The notes: generated by a model not told the origin, from the sequence alone. Shown: positions 18,780 to 29,099, counted from the first letter of the stretch. The stretch is DNA of 36,369 nucleotides from Alphaproteobacteria bacterium (GCA_018666195.1 JABJAG010000270.1:1-36369), one strand, 5' to 3'. Numbers and translations are program-made.

Positions 18780-19644
18780 GGAGACGATTTCCGGCTTCGG
18801 TCCAGATCACGGATTGCGGTCCATCGACGACCTCAGCTGTAGCCTCATCACCGCGATAAACCGGCAAACAGTGCATAAACACAGCCTTGTCCGCAGCCCG
18901 AGCCATCAATTCTGCATTCACCCGGAACGGCTCGAGAGCTGTCCGGCGTTTTGCAGCTTCCGCGTCACCCATCGACACCCAGGTATCAGTCACAACGCAA
19001 TCGGCCCCCGTGACAGTGGCGACGGGATCACCACTCACAGACACGCGCGCGCCATGGGTTTCGGCCCAATCCATAATTCTAGTCGTCGGACGGAACTCTT
19101 CCGGAGACGCGATGCGGAATTCGAACCCGAACTGCGCGGACGCGTGAATCCACGAATTCGCGACATTGTTGGCATCACCACACCAGGCCACCACCCGATC
19201 AGATATCGATCCGGCCACCTCTTCGTAGGTCATCACATCAGCCATGATCTGACAGGGGTGAGACCAGTCCGTCAGTCCATTGATCACCGGAATACTTGCG
19301 GCATCCGCCATCTCGAGAAGATTACTTTCGGACGAGGTCCGGTACATGATCAGATCGACATACTGCGACAGGATACGGGCCGTATCGGCGACTGTTTCTC
19401 CGCGGCCGAGTTGTGACCCCTCAGGTTCCAGTATGACCACTTTCCCGCCAAGCGATTGCATCGCCACTTCAAACGATACCCGCGTACGGGTACTTGGTTT
19501 TTCAAACACCATAGCCAGAGTTTTACCGGCGAGCGCAGTTTCATTGCCCCCGGCATTTTTCATTCGTGCGCTGACATCGAGCATCGACCGAAGGGTCTCT
19601 GCATCAACGCTGTCCAGATCAAGGAAGTGACGAAGCTCAGTCAT
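18724..19644 (-). CDS. argF: ornithine carbamoyltransferase
   Basis: MVFEKPSTRTRVSFEVAMQSLGG (STRT motif); PVINGLTDWSHPCQIMADVMT; VFMHCLPVYRGDEATAEVVDGPQSVIW (HCLP). Start at MTELRHFLDLD. Confidence 0.98.
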   Translation of the reverse strand: MTELRHFLDLDSVDAETLRSMLDVSARMKNAGGNETALAGKTLAMVFEKPSTRTRVSFEVAMQSLGGKVVILEPEGSQLGRGETVADTARILSQYVDLIMYRTSSESNLLEMADAASIPVINGLTDWSHPCQIMADVMTYEEVAGSISDRVVAWCGDANNVANSWIHASAQFGFEFRIASPEEFRPTTRIMDWAETHGARVSVSGDPVATVTGADCVVTDTWVSMGDAEAAKRRTALEPFRVNAELMARAADKAVFMHCLPVYRGDEATAEVVDGPQSVIWTEAGNRLHAQKSILLWCLLGGAGLA

Positions 19645-20824
19645 TGTCCGCACTGGCAAGTGAAGCACAGGCCTTGTCCATGGCTGCGAGAGCCTCTGCA
19701 ATTTCTGTTTCGCCGATCACCAGAGGTGGCAGCATCCGCAAAACATTTTCACCCGCCACGACGGTCAAAAGGCCCTGCTCACGCGCGGCTTCACCAAGTG
19801 CAGCATTCGTGTGTGGCGCCTTGACGATCATGCCGAGCATCAATCCCTTCCCGCGCACATCCTCAAGGACGGTATCGTACCGGGCGGCCAAATCCTTCAA
19901 ACCCGCGACCAATTTGGCGCTGGATTGCAGAACCGTGTCCAGGAATCCGTCTCCGGTCAAAACATCCAGCGTTGCATTGGCAACGGCCATGGCGAGAGGG
20001 TTACCGCCGAACGTGCTGCCATGCGTGCCAGCCGTCATTGTGTCGGCCACAGCCTGGGTCGCCAGAATCGCACCACAGGGGAATCCCCCTGCAATGCCTT
20101 TGGCACATCCCATGATATCTGGAGTCACACCCGACCATTCATGGGCGAACAGACGGCCGGTCCGGCCAAATCCGGTCTGGACCTCATCGAACACCAACAA
20201 CAGGCCAAACTCGTCCGCTGCCGCACGCAACTCTTTCAGATAGGCGTCCTCAAGCGGCCGCAAGCCACCCTCACCCTGGATCGGCTCCACAACTATTGCA
20301 GCGGTTTCCGGCGTGATCGCATCACGCAAGGCGTTCATGTTGTGTACCGGGACGATATCAAACCCATCCGCTGGATCACCAAATCCATCGAGATGTTTGG
20401 GATTCTTCGACGCTGACAACATCGCGAGCGTGCGCCCGTGAAATGAGCTTTCAAGCGTTATCGAGCGCCATTTTTCAGGGCTCCCGTTGGCGGCGTGATA
20501 CCGGCGAGCGGCTTTGACCGAGCCCTCCATGGCTTCGGTGCCCGAATTGCAAAAGAACACGGCGTCCGCAAAGGACATGCCGCACAACCGCTCGGCCAGC
20601 CGAACCTGATCGGGAATGTTGTACAAATTAGAAACATGCCACAGCCGCTCAGCCTGATCTTTCAGCGCCGCAACGAGATGCGGGTGGCTGTGACCGAGCG
20701 AATTGACCGCAATCCCGGCAGCAAAGTCGAGATATCGGCGTCCCTCTGTATCGAACAAATAGGCGCCTTCACCCTTTTCGAACGAAACGGTTGGGTGACC
20801 GTATGTCGGCATCACCGCATTCAT
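19637..20824 (-). CDS. argD: acetylornithine / succinyldiaminopimelate aminotransferase
   Basis: YLDFAAGIAVNSLGHSHPHLV; FCNSGTEAMEGSVKAARRYH; LLLVFDEVQTGFGRTGRLFAHEW.GVTPDIMGCAKGIAGGFPCGAIL (PLP lysine). Internal start at MNAVMPTYGH. Confidence 0.97.
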   Translation of the reverse strand: MNAVMPTYGHPTVSFEKGEGAYLFDTEGRRYLDFAAGIAVNSLGHSHPHLVAALKDQAERLWHVSNLYNIPDQVRLAERLCGMSFADAVFFCNSGTEAMEGSVKAARRYHAANGSPEKWRSITLESSFHGRTLAMLSASKNPKHLDGFGDPADGFDIVPVHNMNALRDAITPETAAIVVEPIQGEGGLRPLEDAYLKELRAAADEFGLLLVFDEVQTGFGRTGRLFAHEWSGVTPDIMGCAKGIAGGFPCGAILATQAVADTMTAGTHGSTFGGNPLAMAVANATLDVLTGDGFLDTVLQSSAKLVAGLKDLAARYDTVLEDVRGKGLMLGMIVKAPHTNAALGEAAREQGLLTVVAGENVLRMLPPLVIGETEIAEALAAMDKACASLASADND

Positions 20825-20923
20825 GGTCTCTACTCCAGCTTGTCTATGGACGGCGCTTTGCTGCACCGCGAAAAAGGCGGTGACTATCGAAAATGACGCT
20901 GCGGAAGTCAACGCCGCAACTGA

Positions 20924-21745
20924 TTAGCTTTTCATCCGATAACCAATTGAAAAAAGTCGATAACTCACGGCCCAAAGGATCGCTGTAACTGCCACACAAA
21001 CAACAGCCCCGAACATCGGCGGGACCTCAGCCTGTCCAGTGAGTGAAAAACGGATGCCATCGACGATATAGAAGACGGGGTTGGCCCGCGCGACCGGCAG
21101 CAAAAAGTTGGGCAATTCGTCCAGTGAAAAGAACACTCCGGAAAAGAACACAAATGGCAGAAAGATAAATGTCTGGACCGAAGTGATGTAATCCCACTTC
21201 CGCGCCCACAGCCCGGCGATCTGGCTGAACAAACCGATCATCAGACTTCCAATCGCCACGAAGAACGCCAGAGCCAGAAGATTGTGCGGCAGCGAGCCGC
21301 CGAAAGGCAGCAAGGCCAGCCACACGACAGCGGCCACCATCAGGCTGCCTGAAACTGCGGCAGCGGAAAATCCCAAGACAAGTTCACCGGGCGTCAGAGG
21401 CAGGACAGCAAGGTCGCCGAAAATTCCTTCCATCTTGTCGTAGACGATCGAGAATGCGGAGGATTCGAAGGCGCGCTCCAGCGCCGCCACCGTGACCAGT
21501 CCAGGTATCAGGAACGTCATAAAAGGCAAGCCACCCATCACTGCGTTTTCGTGATCGATCGCCAGGCCAAAGACACTGGCAAACAGAACAGCCCGAATCG
21601 CAGGTGCCGCCAGCGTAATTTTCCAGATCTTGAAGTTGCGCGACATTTCGCGCCGGTAAAACGTGGCCAGGCCAAGCCAGTTGATCAGTCCGAAACGCCG
21701 GGCAACCGGAACTCCCCCAAGCAGCAAATCGGATCGATCGGTCAT
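20924..21745 (-). CDS. ABC-2 type transporter permease
   Basis: Six-TM pattern; FLIPGLVTVAALERAFESSAFSIVYDKMEGIFGDLAVLPLTPGELVLGF and FFSGVFFSLDELPNFLLPVARANPVFYIVDGIRFSLTG. Confidence 0.92.
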   Translation of the reverse strand: MTDRSDLLLGGVPVARRFGLINWLGLATFYRREMSRNFKIWKITLAAPAIRAVLFASVFGLAIDHENAVMGGLPFMTFLIPGLVTVAALERAFESSAFSIVYDKMEGIFGDLAVLPLTPGELVLGFSAAAVSGSLMVAAVVWLALLPFGGSLPHNLLALAFFVAIGSLMIGLFSQIAGLWARKWDYITSVQTFIFLPFVFFSGVFFSLDELPNFLLPVARANPVFYIVDGIRFSLTGQAEVPPMFGAVVCVAVTAILWAVSYRLFSIGYRMKS

Positions 21746-21752
21746 GGCAATG

Positions 21753-22604
21753 TCAGGACTTAAGCTTGTAGCCGGATGCGAGCATCCGGTGAACCGTCAG
21801 GAACAGCACAACATCAACACCAACCATCACCGATGCACCAAGCCAGAACGGCGCGTCACCTTGACCGATGAAGCCATAGCGAAATCCGTCAATCGCATAG
21901 AAGAATGGATTGAACTGCGCCACGGTTTGCCAGATCTCAGGCAAGCGCTGAATCGAATAGAATGTGCCTGAAAGGAAAGACAACGGCACGATCACAAAAT
22001 TGGTGATCGCAGCCATATGATCAAACTTCTCTGCCCATATCCCACCGATCATTCCCAACAGGGCCAGCATGGTAGAAGCGGTCAGAGCGAAAAACAGGAT
22101 GGCCGCGATATTGTGAAACGGAAAATCGACCAGAAACGACATTGCCACGGTCGCTGAAACGCCGACGATGAGCCCGCGCGTCAAACCGCCGCCCAAAAAT
22201 CCACACAACATTTCCAAAGGGCTGATTGGCGGCATCAACACATCGACAATGTTGCCTTGTATCTTTGAGGTCATCATCGAGGAAGAGGTGTTGGCGAACG
22301 AGTTCTGCAAAATTGTCATCATGATCAGACCTGGTGCCAAAAACACAGCAAAGGGGGCGCTGCCGACAGTTCCAACACGGTTTTGGAGTGCCACCGTAAA
22401 GATGGTGTAGAACAGGAGCGTCGTGACAACAGGAGCGGCCAGAGTTTGCGTAAACACCTTAAAGAAGCGTTTGACCTCACGGTGATAGAGGGTCCACAAG
22501 CCCCGCCAGTTCACATGTCCGAACTCGCGCACCTTCGGCGTGGGCGTCGCCTGCGTGTGGCCCATTTTCGCCACAGCATCCCGATTTTCCGCAATTTCAG
22601 TCAT
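21753..22604 (-). CDS. ABC-2 type transporter permease
   Basis: FLAPGLIMMTILQNSFANTSSSMMTSKIQGNIVDVLMPPISPLEMLCGF and FLSGTFYSIQRLPEIWQTVAQFNPFFYAIDGFRYGFIG; paralogous to the adjacent permease. Confidence 0.93.
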   Translation of the reverse strand: MTEIAENRDAVAKMGHTQATPTPKVREFGHVNWRGLWTLYHREVKRFFKVFTQTLAAPVVTTLLFYTIFTVALQNRVGTVGSAPFAVFLAPGLIMMTILQNSFANTSSSMMTSKIQGNIVDVLMPPISPLEMLCGFLGGGLTRGLIVGVSATVAMSFLVDFPFHNIAAILFFALTASTMLALLGMIGGIWAEKFDHMAAITNFVIVPLSFLSGTFYSIQRLPEIWQTVAQFNPFFYAIDGFRYGFIGQGDAPFWLGASVMVGVDVVLFLTVHRMLASGYKLKS

Positions 22605-22663
22605 TCACATCTCCGTCGCCGGGACATTAGGCGCGCGTCGTTCTCCGAACAAGGCACCGGCCG

Positions 22664-23248
22664 ATGAACGATCAGGTTCCAGACGGGAAACGCCGCAAAC
22701 CCAAACCCGCAACCCAGGAACGGTTGCGCAAGGCGGCCCTCTATTACATCGACCGCTATGCCACCACTGCAGAACATCTGAAATCAGTCCTGATGCGCCG
22801 GGTCACGCGTTCCACCCGGCTGCACGAGACCGACCAACAGGAAGGACAGATCTGGATCGAGGAAATTGTTGCTGATCTGGTGAACCGGGGCCTGGTCGAT
22901 GATCGGAGTTTTGCCGAAACGAGAGCCATCAGCCTGCACCGCGGCGGTGCATCCCGACGCAAGATCGCGATGGCGCTTAAAGTCAAAGGCGTCGGTGACG
23001 ACGATATAGAGACCGCGTTGCGCGCGCTCGATGAAACCCACGCCAATGCCGAACTGGTTGCTGCCCGCAACTACGCCCGCCGCCGGCGGTTTGGCCCCTG
23101 GCGCAGTCCGGATGACAGGGGTGACAGACGTGATCGTGATCTTGCGGCCATGGCACGAGCCGGGTTTAGTTTTCGGATGGCACAAAGGGTCATCGATGCG
23201 GCAGATATCGATGCACTGGAGCGCGATATCACCGACCCGGATTATTGA
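22664..23248 (+). CDS. recX: RecX family regulatory protein
   Basis: LRKAALYYIDRYATTAEHLKSVLMRRV...LVNRGLVDDRSFAETRAISLHRGGASRRKIAMALKVKGVGDDDIETAL: RecX three-helix repeats. Confidence 0.88.
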   Translation: MNDQVPDGKRRKPKPATQERLRKAALYYIDRYATTAEHLKSVLMRRVTRSTRLHETDQQEGQIWIEEIVADLVNRGLVDDRSFAETRAISLHRGGASRRKIAMALKVKGVGDDDIETALRALDETHANAELVAARNYARRRRFGPWRSPDDRGDRRDRDLAAMARAGFSFRMAQRVIDAADIDALERDITDPDY

Positions 23249-24447
23249 CTTTCAGGTTTCGGGCTGGCGCCACTCACAGGCGGAGAAAACTCTTCCGGCG
23301 CATCTGCGGGCAAAGCCTCCAGATACAGTGACCGACTGGGGAACGCAAAAGCAGATCCCGCGCCTTCCACGATTTCCTTGATCCGGTAGGCAAGCTGCTC
23401 TTTCACCTCCAGCCATTCACCCCAGACCGTGGTCTTGGTGAAGCAATAGACCATGATGTCGATGCTACTGTCGTTAAAGCTGTCGATCCGCACGAAGGTG
23501 GCGACATCTTCCGGACTCGCGAAAGCCTCATCTTCAAGGATGTAAGCCTCAATACCATCGCGAACTTCCCGCAGCTGGTCCGCGGTCGTGTCATAGAGCA
23601 CGCCGATTTTCCAATAAATGCGGCGATGGGACATTTCCGAATAGTTGACCACAGCGGTATCCGCGAGCTTGGCGTTCGGCACCTGAACCATGGCCTTATC
23701 AAACTGGCGTACCATCGTTGAACGAAAACCTATGGACTGGACGGTGCCCTCCACGACGCCTTCAACACGAATCCAATCTCCGGGATTAAAACGTTTCTCG
23801 GCGATAATCAGAACGCCGGAAAGAAGGTTTTTGAACAAATCCTGTGCGGCGAGCGCCGCGGCCAAACCAAAGAGACCCAGCCCAGCAACCAAAGGACCAA
23901 TCTCGATTCCCCAAAGTTGGAGAATCGCAGCAGCGCCAACAACACCGAACAGGATTTTTACGGCCTTGAGAATCCAATTGCGCATTGTTGGCGAAAGGAC
24001 TTCCCGAAGCTGCCCAAACAACAGCGAAACCGGTTCGACAAGAGCCACCGCCCCCCAGAACATGGCGAATACGATAAGTGATCGCGTCAGCCGCAATGCC
24101 AGCGTGTCGAACGTTCCCTCAAGCTGAAGAACTTCTGTGGCGATGAAAAAACCCAGCACAACAGGGACAAAGCGCAATGGCATCTCCAGCGCTTCAACCA
24201 TCCGGTCGTCGATCTGATTGCGGGTCTTTTTGACCAGCCGCTTCAGCCAACCAATGATAAAGCGCGCGAACAATCCACGCGCGATCATCAGAAACCCGAA
24301 CACGATCACGGCAATCAGAATACGCCCAAAGCTTGTACCGAAGGCCGTATCATCGAGTACGTCTCTGGTGATCACCCAGAAATCGGCAAACGGCATCCAG
24401 AGTTCGTTGAGAAATTCCATGACTACGCTGTGCTGTGAGGAAGACAA
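23242..24447 (-). CDS. mechanosensitive ion channel family protein (MscS-like)
   Basis: GPLVAGLGLFGLAAALAAQDLFKNLLSGVLIIAEKRFNPGDWIRVEGVVEGTVQSIGFRSTMVRQFDKAMVQVPNAKLADTAVVNYS is the MscS pore/beta domain. Start 24447 or 24420. Confidence 0.95.
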   Translation of the reverse strand: MSSSQHSVVMEFLNELWMPFADFWVITRDVLDDTAFGTSFGRILIAVIVFGFLMIARGLFARFIIGWLKRLVKKTRNQIDDRMVEALEMPLRFVPVVLGFFIATEVLQLEGTFDTLALRLTRSLIVFAMFWGAVALVEPVSLLFGQLREVLSPTMRNWILKAVKILFGVVGAAAILQLWGIEIGPLVAGLGLFGLAAALAAQDLFKNLLSGVLIIAEKRFNPGDWIRVEGVVEGTVQSIGFRSTMVRQFDKAMVQVPNAKLADTAVVNYSEMSHRRIYWKIGVLYDTTADQLREVRDGIEAYILEDEAFASPEDVATFVRIDSFNDSSIDIMVYCFTKTTVWGEWLEVKEQLAYRIKEIVEGAGSAFAFPSRSLYLEALPADAPEEFSPPVSGASPKPESQ

Positions 24448-24514
24448 ACTGTCGGCACAAGCTACGGCTCAACGGGGAAAAGTCAAACCCAAGACGGGGT
24501 GACCCTCAAAACCG

Positions 24515-25192
24515 TCAGCGGTGAATGCGCACCAGAACCCGTCGGTTCTTTGCTTGATTCTCCGGCAAAGCTTCCCCGGCACTGTTACGATTGGGAACCT
24601 TCGGCTGCGTATCGGCAAAGGCAACAGCACGCATACGCCGCACAGGGATATCTCGTGCCTCGAACAACCGCACGATGTTTGTGGCGCGCGCCGCGGACAA
24701 TTCCCAGTTTGACGCAAAACGGTCATTGGAAATCGGGTTGTCGTCCGTATGTCCCTCGATCGCAATCCGAAACTTGCTGTAAAGCGGCGCATCGAGAGTT
24801 TCGGCCACGCGGTCAAGAATAGGTCGCGCTTCAGGTCGCAAAGTGGCTGTGCCGGGCAGGTAAAAAGCATTCGAGGCCAATTCGAGCACAATGCCACGCT
24901 CATAAATATTGATGCGCACTGCATCTGCAACACCCAGGGAATCAACCAGCCTGTCCAGTTCCGCGCGCAATTGTGCGGCAGGGCGTGCAATGGAACGTTG
25001 TCCAAGATCACGGGCGATACCTGCTTTGACCTGTTCAAAGGTCACGATATCTACTTTGGAAAAGCTCATCAGCATGACGAAAAAAGCCAGCAGAAGCGTC
25101 ACTGCATCCGCAAAGGTCAGGAGCCAGGCATGGCTGTCATCCTCTTCCACCCTGTTGAGCGGGCGATAGAAGGATTTGCGGTGCATCAACAT
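24515..25192 (-). CDS. motB: MotB/OmpA family flagellar motor stator protein
   Basis: WLLTFADAVTLLLAFFVMLMSFSKVD (MotB plug/TM with Asp); IAIEGHTDDNPISNDRFASNWELSAARATNIVRLF (OmpA peptidoglycan-binding motif). Confidence 0.9.
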   Translation of the reverse strand: MLMHRKSFYRPLNRVEEDDSHAWLLTFADAVTLLLAFFVMLMSFSKVDIVTFEQVKAGIARDLGQRSIARPAAQLRAELDRLVDSLGVADAVRINIYERGIVLELASNAFYLPGTATLRPEARPILDRVAETLDAPLYSKFRIAIEGHTDDNPISNDRFASNWELSAARATNIVRLFEARDIPVRRMRAVAFADTQPKVPNRNSAGEALPENQAKNRRVLVRIHR

Positions 25193-25197
25193 CGCGA

Positions 25198-26082
25198 CTA
25201 AGCGGCCGCGCGCGCGGGCTTGGATTTTTCAGCGGCCTTGTCAGCTGACTTCTCAACTGGTTTCTCAGGCGCCTTGCTACCGCGGCCCTTGAGTTGACGA
25301 TCAATGTCGTACCGGATTGTCGGGTCGAGGTAACTGTTCATGTGATCCTGAATGTGTCGCGGGCTCGATTCATCGGCAAGCATCGAGAGACCTTCAACAA
25401 TCATGTAATTTCGGAACCGGAATATCTCTTCACGCTGCTGAAGTTTCGCGGCGGCCGGGGCAAAAACAAGTCGGGCGAGCATAATTCCATAGAGCGTTGT
25501 GACGAGTGCAACGGCAAGGCCCGCGCCGATCTGGCTGGGATCATCACCCATATTGTCGAGCATGATAATCAGGCCGATCAGGGTCCCGACCATTCCAAAA
25601 GCAGGCGCCGCCACCGCCATGGATCGCAACACCTGAGCGCCCACCATGTTTCGCTCATAGGTGGATTCGATCACATTGCCGAGGATCATCTGAACTTTTT
25701 CACCCTTGTATCCGGTGGTGATCAACTCAACACCGAACCGCAAAAAACCACCATCCCAACCCGGCGTTTTCTTGGCTTCCGCATCAAGACTGATGATCCC
25801 TTCCTTCTGCACCAGATAGGCCCATCGGATCACCCGGCCCACTTCCGTATTCAAACGGGTTCGACCACGACGATCGATCTTGAACGCCCCGAGAATACCG
25901 CGCAGGCCGTCGAGCACATAGGTGTACTCGTAGCTGATGAAAGTTGATGCGAGCGTTCCACCGAGCACGAGTATGATCGCAGCGCCACTCATGAACACGA
26001 CGTAATTGTCAGTGCTCAATGCGATCGCGGCGATAAAAAGGCCAAACCCTACAAGGACGGCTACAAAGGTGTTTAACGACAT
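25198..26082 (-). CDS. motA: MotA/TolQ/ExbB proton channel family protein (MotA-like)
   Basis: ILGGTLASTFISYEYTYVLDGLRG; APAFGMVGTLIGLIIMLDNMGDDPSQIGAGLAVALVTTLYGIMLARLVFAPAAAKL; paired with the MotB gene. Confidence 0.92.
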   Translation of the reverse strand: MSLNTFVAVLVGFGLFIAAIALSTDNYVVFMSGAAIILVLGGTLASTFISYEYTYVLDGLRGILGAFKIDRRGRTRLNTEVGRVIRWAYLVQKEGIISLDAEAKKTPGWDGGFLRFGVELITTGYKGEKVQMILGNVIESTYERNMVGAQVLRSMAVAAPAFGMVGTLIGLIIMLDNMGDDPSQIGAGLAVALVTTLYGIMLARLVFAPAAAKLQQREEIFRFRNYMIVEGLSMLADESSPRHIQDHMNSYLDPTIRYDIDRQLKGRGSKAPEKPVEKSADKAAEKSKPARAAA

Positions 26083-26185
26083 GTCGTTCCACTCCGGTCT
26101 GCCGGGCGGGTTCCCAGCAAATGACAGGGTAGAACGGAGCGACTTGCAAAACGGTTAACGCCAACACGAGTGCTTGCGCACCCAA

Positions 26186-27415
26186 TCAGGCGTTCGCAAC
26201 GCGCTCATGTGTCAGAACCAGATGCGCGATCGCTGCAGCAGGCAACAAATAGGCGAGGAAACCGATCATCAGCCAATCGATGCTCACGCCGGCGTCGAGC
26301 AACCAGCCCACTGTCGCCGGGGCTGCCGCAGCGGACAGCACCACACCGGCTGTCGACATAGCCTTGATACCCCCCAGATTGCTCACGCCGTAACGTTCGG
26401 CCAGCATCGCAGAAAGAATGGGCTGGAGCATTCCAATCCCCATGCCGAACAAAGCCAGATAGACAAGCATGACAATGCTGCTATCGGACAAGAGGATCGC
26501 CAGGAATGCCGCAATCCAAGGCAGACAGGTGGCTGGCACGAGCCGAACAGCACCCACGCGGTCAATCAGAGAACCAACCACGAGTGACGTCAGGATTTTT
26601 GCAATGGCCAGCGCCAGGAACCCAAGCCCCAGAAGTTCAAGCGACCACCCTTTGGCCTGCACGATGAACACCTGATGAAACAAAACGCCCGTCGTCATAT
26701 ACGGGAACGCCATGAGCAACAGCATGATCGCCTGAAAGCCGCGATCACCGAGGACCTGAATCCGGGTCCAACTGCGTACCGTTTTACGTTCCGATGCTCC
26801 CTTGTTCAGACGTTCGCTAAATCCGCGATGCCGTTCGGTATGCCCCTTCAGAAACTGCGGCAAAAGCACGAGGGCCAGGACCGCAGTCAACACAACAGTC
26901 CAGAGCCACGCATCACGCCAACCGTGATCCGCAATCAGCAACAGCGTTAAACCCGGCAGCACAGCCTCCCCACCCGCAAGCCCCAACCCCGATACACTCA
27001 ATGCCTTGCCACGATCCTGCGGGAAATAGCGTGCCATGCACGTGCTCGCGATGTGGATGCACAATCCCTGCCCACAAAACCGGACCACAAAGATGGCGAG
27101 GGCAAACAACAGCAGCGAATTTGCCTGAGACAGAAGAACCATGCCGCCAAACAGCGCTGCCAGAGTCATCCCGGTGTAAAGGCGGACATCGACCCGGTCG
27201 ATAAACTTCCCCAACCAGATCAGTGCTCCCGCTGCGATAATACTTGCACCCGAGAACACAGCTCCGAAATCACCGTTGCTAAGCCCGAACTCTGCACGAA
27301 TGTCGGCACCATATAGCGCCACATAGAAGGTCTGACCGAAGCTTGAAGCCATCGTCAGAAACATGCCGAAACTGACAAATCGCCAGTTTTCACGCAGGAA
27401 TATCAAGTAGGCCAT
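26186..27415 (-). CDS. MFS transporter
   Basis: 12-TM hydrophobic pattern; FGAVFSGASIIAAGALIWLGKFIDRVDVR, RYFPQDRGKALSVSGLGLAGGEAVLPGL. Confidence 0.92.
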   Translation of the reverse strand: MAYLIFLRENWRFVSFGMFLTMASSFGQTFYVALYGADIRAEFGLSNGDFGAVFSGASIIAAGALIWLGKFIDRVDVRLYTGMTLAALFGGMVLLSQANSLLLFALAIFVVRFCGQGLCIHIASTCMARYFPQDRGKALSVSGLGLAGGEAVLPGLTLLLIADHGWRDAWLWTVVLTAVLALVLLPQFLKGHTERHRGFSERLNKGASERKTVRSWTRIQVLGDRGFQAIMLLLMAFPYMTTGVLFHQVFIVQAKGWSLELLGLGFLALAIAKILTSLVVGSLIDRVGAVRLVPATCLPWIAAFLAILLSDSSIVMLVYLALFGMGIGMLQPILSAMLAERYGVSNLGGIKAMSTAGVVLSAAAAPATVGWLLDAGVSIDWLMIGFLAYLLPAAAIAHLVLTHERVANA

Positions 27416-27545
27416 GAAACCGTATCCAGAGGATTTGCATCAGCGGGATAACACGTTCTACATCCTCCGTCGCGCATGGCAGATATGCTATAAGGCGCGC
27501 CGAAACGAGGGGCAGACCCCGCCATTTTCTTTCAGGAGCATTCGC

Positions 27546-28433
27546 ATGAGTAAACGTATTGGAGTTGTAGGTCTTGGGATCATGGGTTCGGCCATCTCAG
27601 GCAACTTTCTGAAATCCGGCTATGATGTCGCTGGTTTTGACGTGAACGCCGCGCAGGCGGCGGCATTCACCGCAAACGGCGGCACCGCGCTCAGCTCTCC
27701 TGCAGAAGTAGCATCTCAGTCCGACATCGTCCTGACCCTGTTGCCCAGCATCGCCGCACTCGACGCCGTATGCACCGGCGAAGACGGCTTTGCCAATGCG
27801 GGCACGACTGATTTCACCATCATGGAATGCTCGACTTTGCCCATCGAAGACAAGCAGCGGAACCACGACGCGATGACCGCGGCTGGCATCACCATGCTCG
27901 ACACACCTCTGTCGGGCACAGGGGCACAAGCTCAAGTGAAAGACCTTGCGGTTTATCTGAGTGGCGACGAAGCGGCTGCCATGGCCTGCACAGAAGTGAT
28001 CGAAGGCTTTGCACGCGCGCACTACTATGTCGGCCCCTTCGGCAGCGGCAGTAAAATGAAGTATGTCGCCAATCACCTGGTCGCAATACACAACATTGCC
28101 GCCGGTGAAGCCTTCGTTCTCGGCATGAAAGCCGGCCTGGACGCACAGACAATCTTCGACGTCATCGCCGACAGCGCGGGAACCTCACGGATGTTCGAAG
28201 TGCGCGGGCCAATGATGGTCGCTGACGACTATTCCGAAGCGACGATGAAGATTTCGACCTGGCAGAAAGATATGGGCATCATTGGTGCCTTCGCCAAAAA
28301 TCTGGACTGTCCGACTCCACTCTTCGGCACCTGCGCGGACATCTATACAGCTGGCATGGCTCAGGGACGCGCGGATGAAGACACGGCCGCGGTGTGTGCC
28401 ATTCTTGCAGAGTCAGCACGCCTGAAACGCTAG
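27546..28433 (+). CDS. NAD(P)-dependent oxidoreductase, 3-hydroxyisobutyrate dehydrogenase family
   Basis: RIGVVGLGIMGSAISGNFLKSGYDVAGFDVN; MLDTPLSGTGAQAQ; GPFGSGSKMKYVANHLVAIHNIAAGEA (catalytic Lys region). Internal start at MSKRIGVV. Confidence 0.94.
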   Translation: MSKRIGVVGLGIMGSAISGNFLKSGYDVAGFDVNAAQAAAFTANGGTALSSPAEVASQSDIVLTLLPSIAALDAVCTGEDGFANAGTTDFTIMECSTLPIEDKQRNHDAMTAAGITMLDTPLSGTGAQAQVKDLAVYLSGDEAAAMACTEVIEGFARAHYYVGPFGSGSKMKYVANHLVAIHNIAAGEAFVLGMKAGLDAQTIFDVIADSAGTSRMFEVRGPMMVADDYSEATMKISTWQKDMGIIGAFAKNLDCPTPLFGTCADIYTAGMAQGRADEDTAAVCAILAESARLKR

Positions 28434-28457
28434 AGCGCCAGACAGCAAGTAAAATAA

Positions 28458-28485
28458 AGGGCCGGCAAATTGCCAGCCCTTTTTT
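28458..28485. terminator. Rho-independent terminator between convergent genes
   Basis: GGGCcGGCA-AAT-TGCCaGCCC followed by TTTTTT; on the opposite strand the stem is followed by TTTATTTTA. Confidence 0.88.
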
Positions 28486-28504
28486 ATACTCAATGGAACG
28501 AGCC

Positions 28505-28999
28505 CTACATCGGCACCACGATCCATTCGATATGCAGATCAACACCCGCATCCCGAATCAGATTGCTCACCGGACAGCGTTGCTCAACATTCTTCTTCAG
28601 CTTCTCGATGCGCTCCGCCGGCTCGTTGGTCTTGATCGTTTTCTGCACAGTGACCTTCTCAAAATACGGACGGACACCCTGCACACCGCGTACGCCGCGC
28701 GTATCAATTTCGGCATCGCAGACATACTCAATATCGCCATACTCGAAATCCAGCAGTTCGGCGACCATTCCGGTGATCACCGAATCGCAGCCCACCAGAC
28801 CACCCATCACGGTTTCAACAGGGGTTGGCCCGGCATTCGTGCCGCCGCGACTCGTGGGCTCATCGGTCACCATGCCTGGCGTATCGCGCACCGAGATTTC
28901 GGTTCGACTGCCACCAGCATTGCGCCCGACCACATTTCTGTAGGTCAGGTTTTTCGTGGTCGGATCGACAGTCGGTTCAATAAGTTCAGCGTCACTCAT
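28505..28999 (-). CDS. OsmC family protein
   Basis: GGTNAGPTPVETVMGGLVGCDSVITGMVAELLDFEYGDIEYVCDAEIDTRG...EQRCPVSNLIRDAG carries the OsmC/Ohr two-Cys pattern. Internal start at MSDAELIEP. Confidence 0.9.
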   Translation of the reverse strand: MSDAELIEPTVDPTTKNLTYRNVVGRNAGGSRTEISVRDTPGMVTDEPTSRGGTNAGPTPVETVMGGLVGCDSVITGMVAELLDFEYGDIEYVCDAEIDTRGVRGVQGVRPYFEKVTVQKTIKTNEPAERIEKLKKNVEQRCPVSNLIRDAGVDLHIEWIVVPM

Positions 29000-29099
29000 C
29001 AGGCTCTCCTTGGCAGGCAGCATCCGGGTCTTGCGCCCATGCGCCGCGCTTTGCATGGTGGTACACACAAACAATACCACCATAATTCGAAGGCGCGAC

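Noticed and set aside
25290-25305. TTGACGATCAA as a further FNR-like box
   Set aside because: Half-site spacing is wrong for FNR and it lies inside the motA coding sequence.
24515-26082. ExbB/ExbD or TolQ/TolR-type energiser instead of MotAB
   Set aside because: The second protein has an OmpA/MotB peptidoglycan-binding domain and the MotB-type TM, which fits a flagellar stator; this is ordinary.
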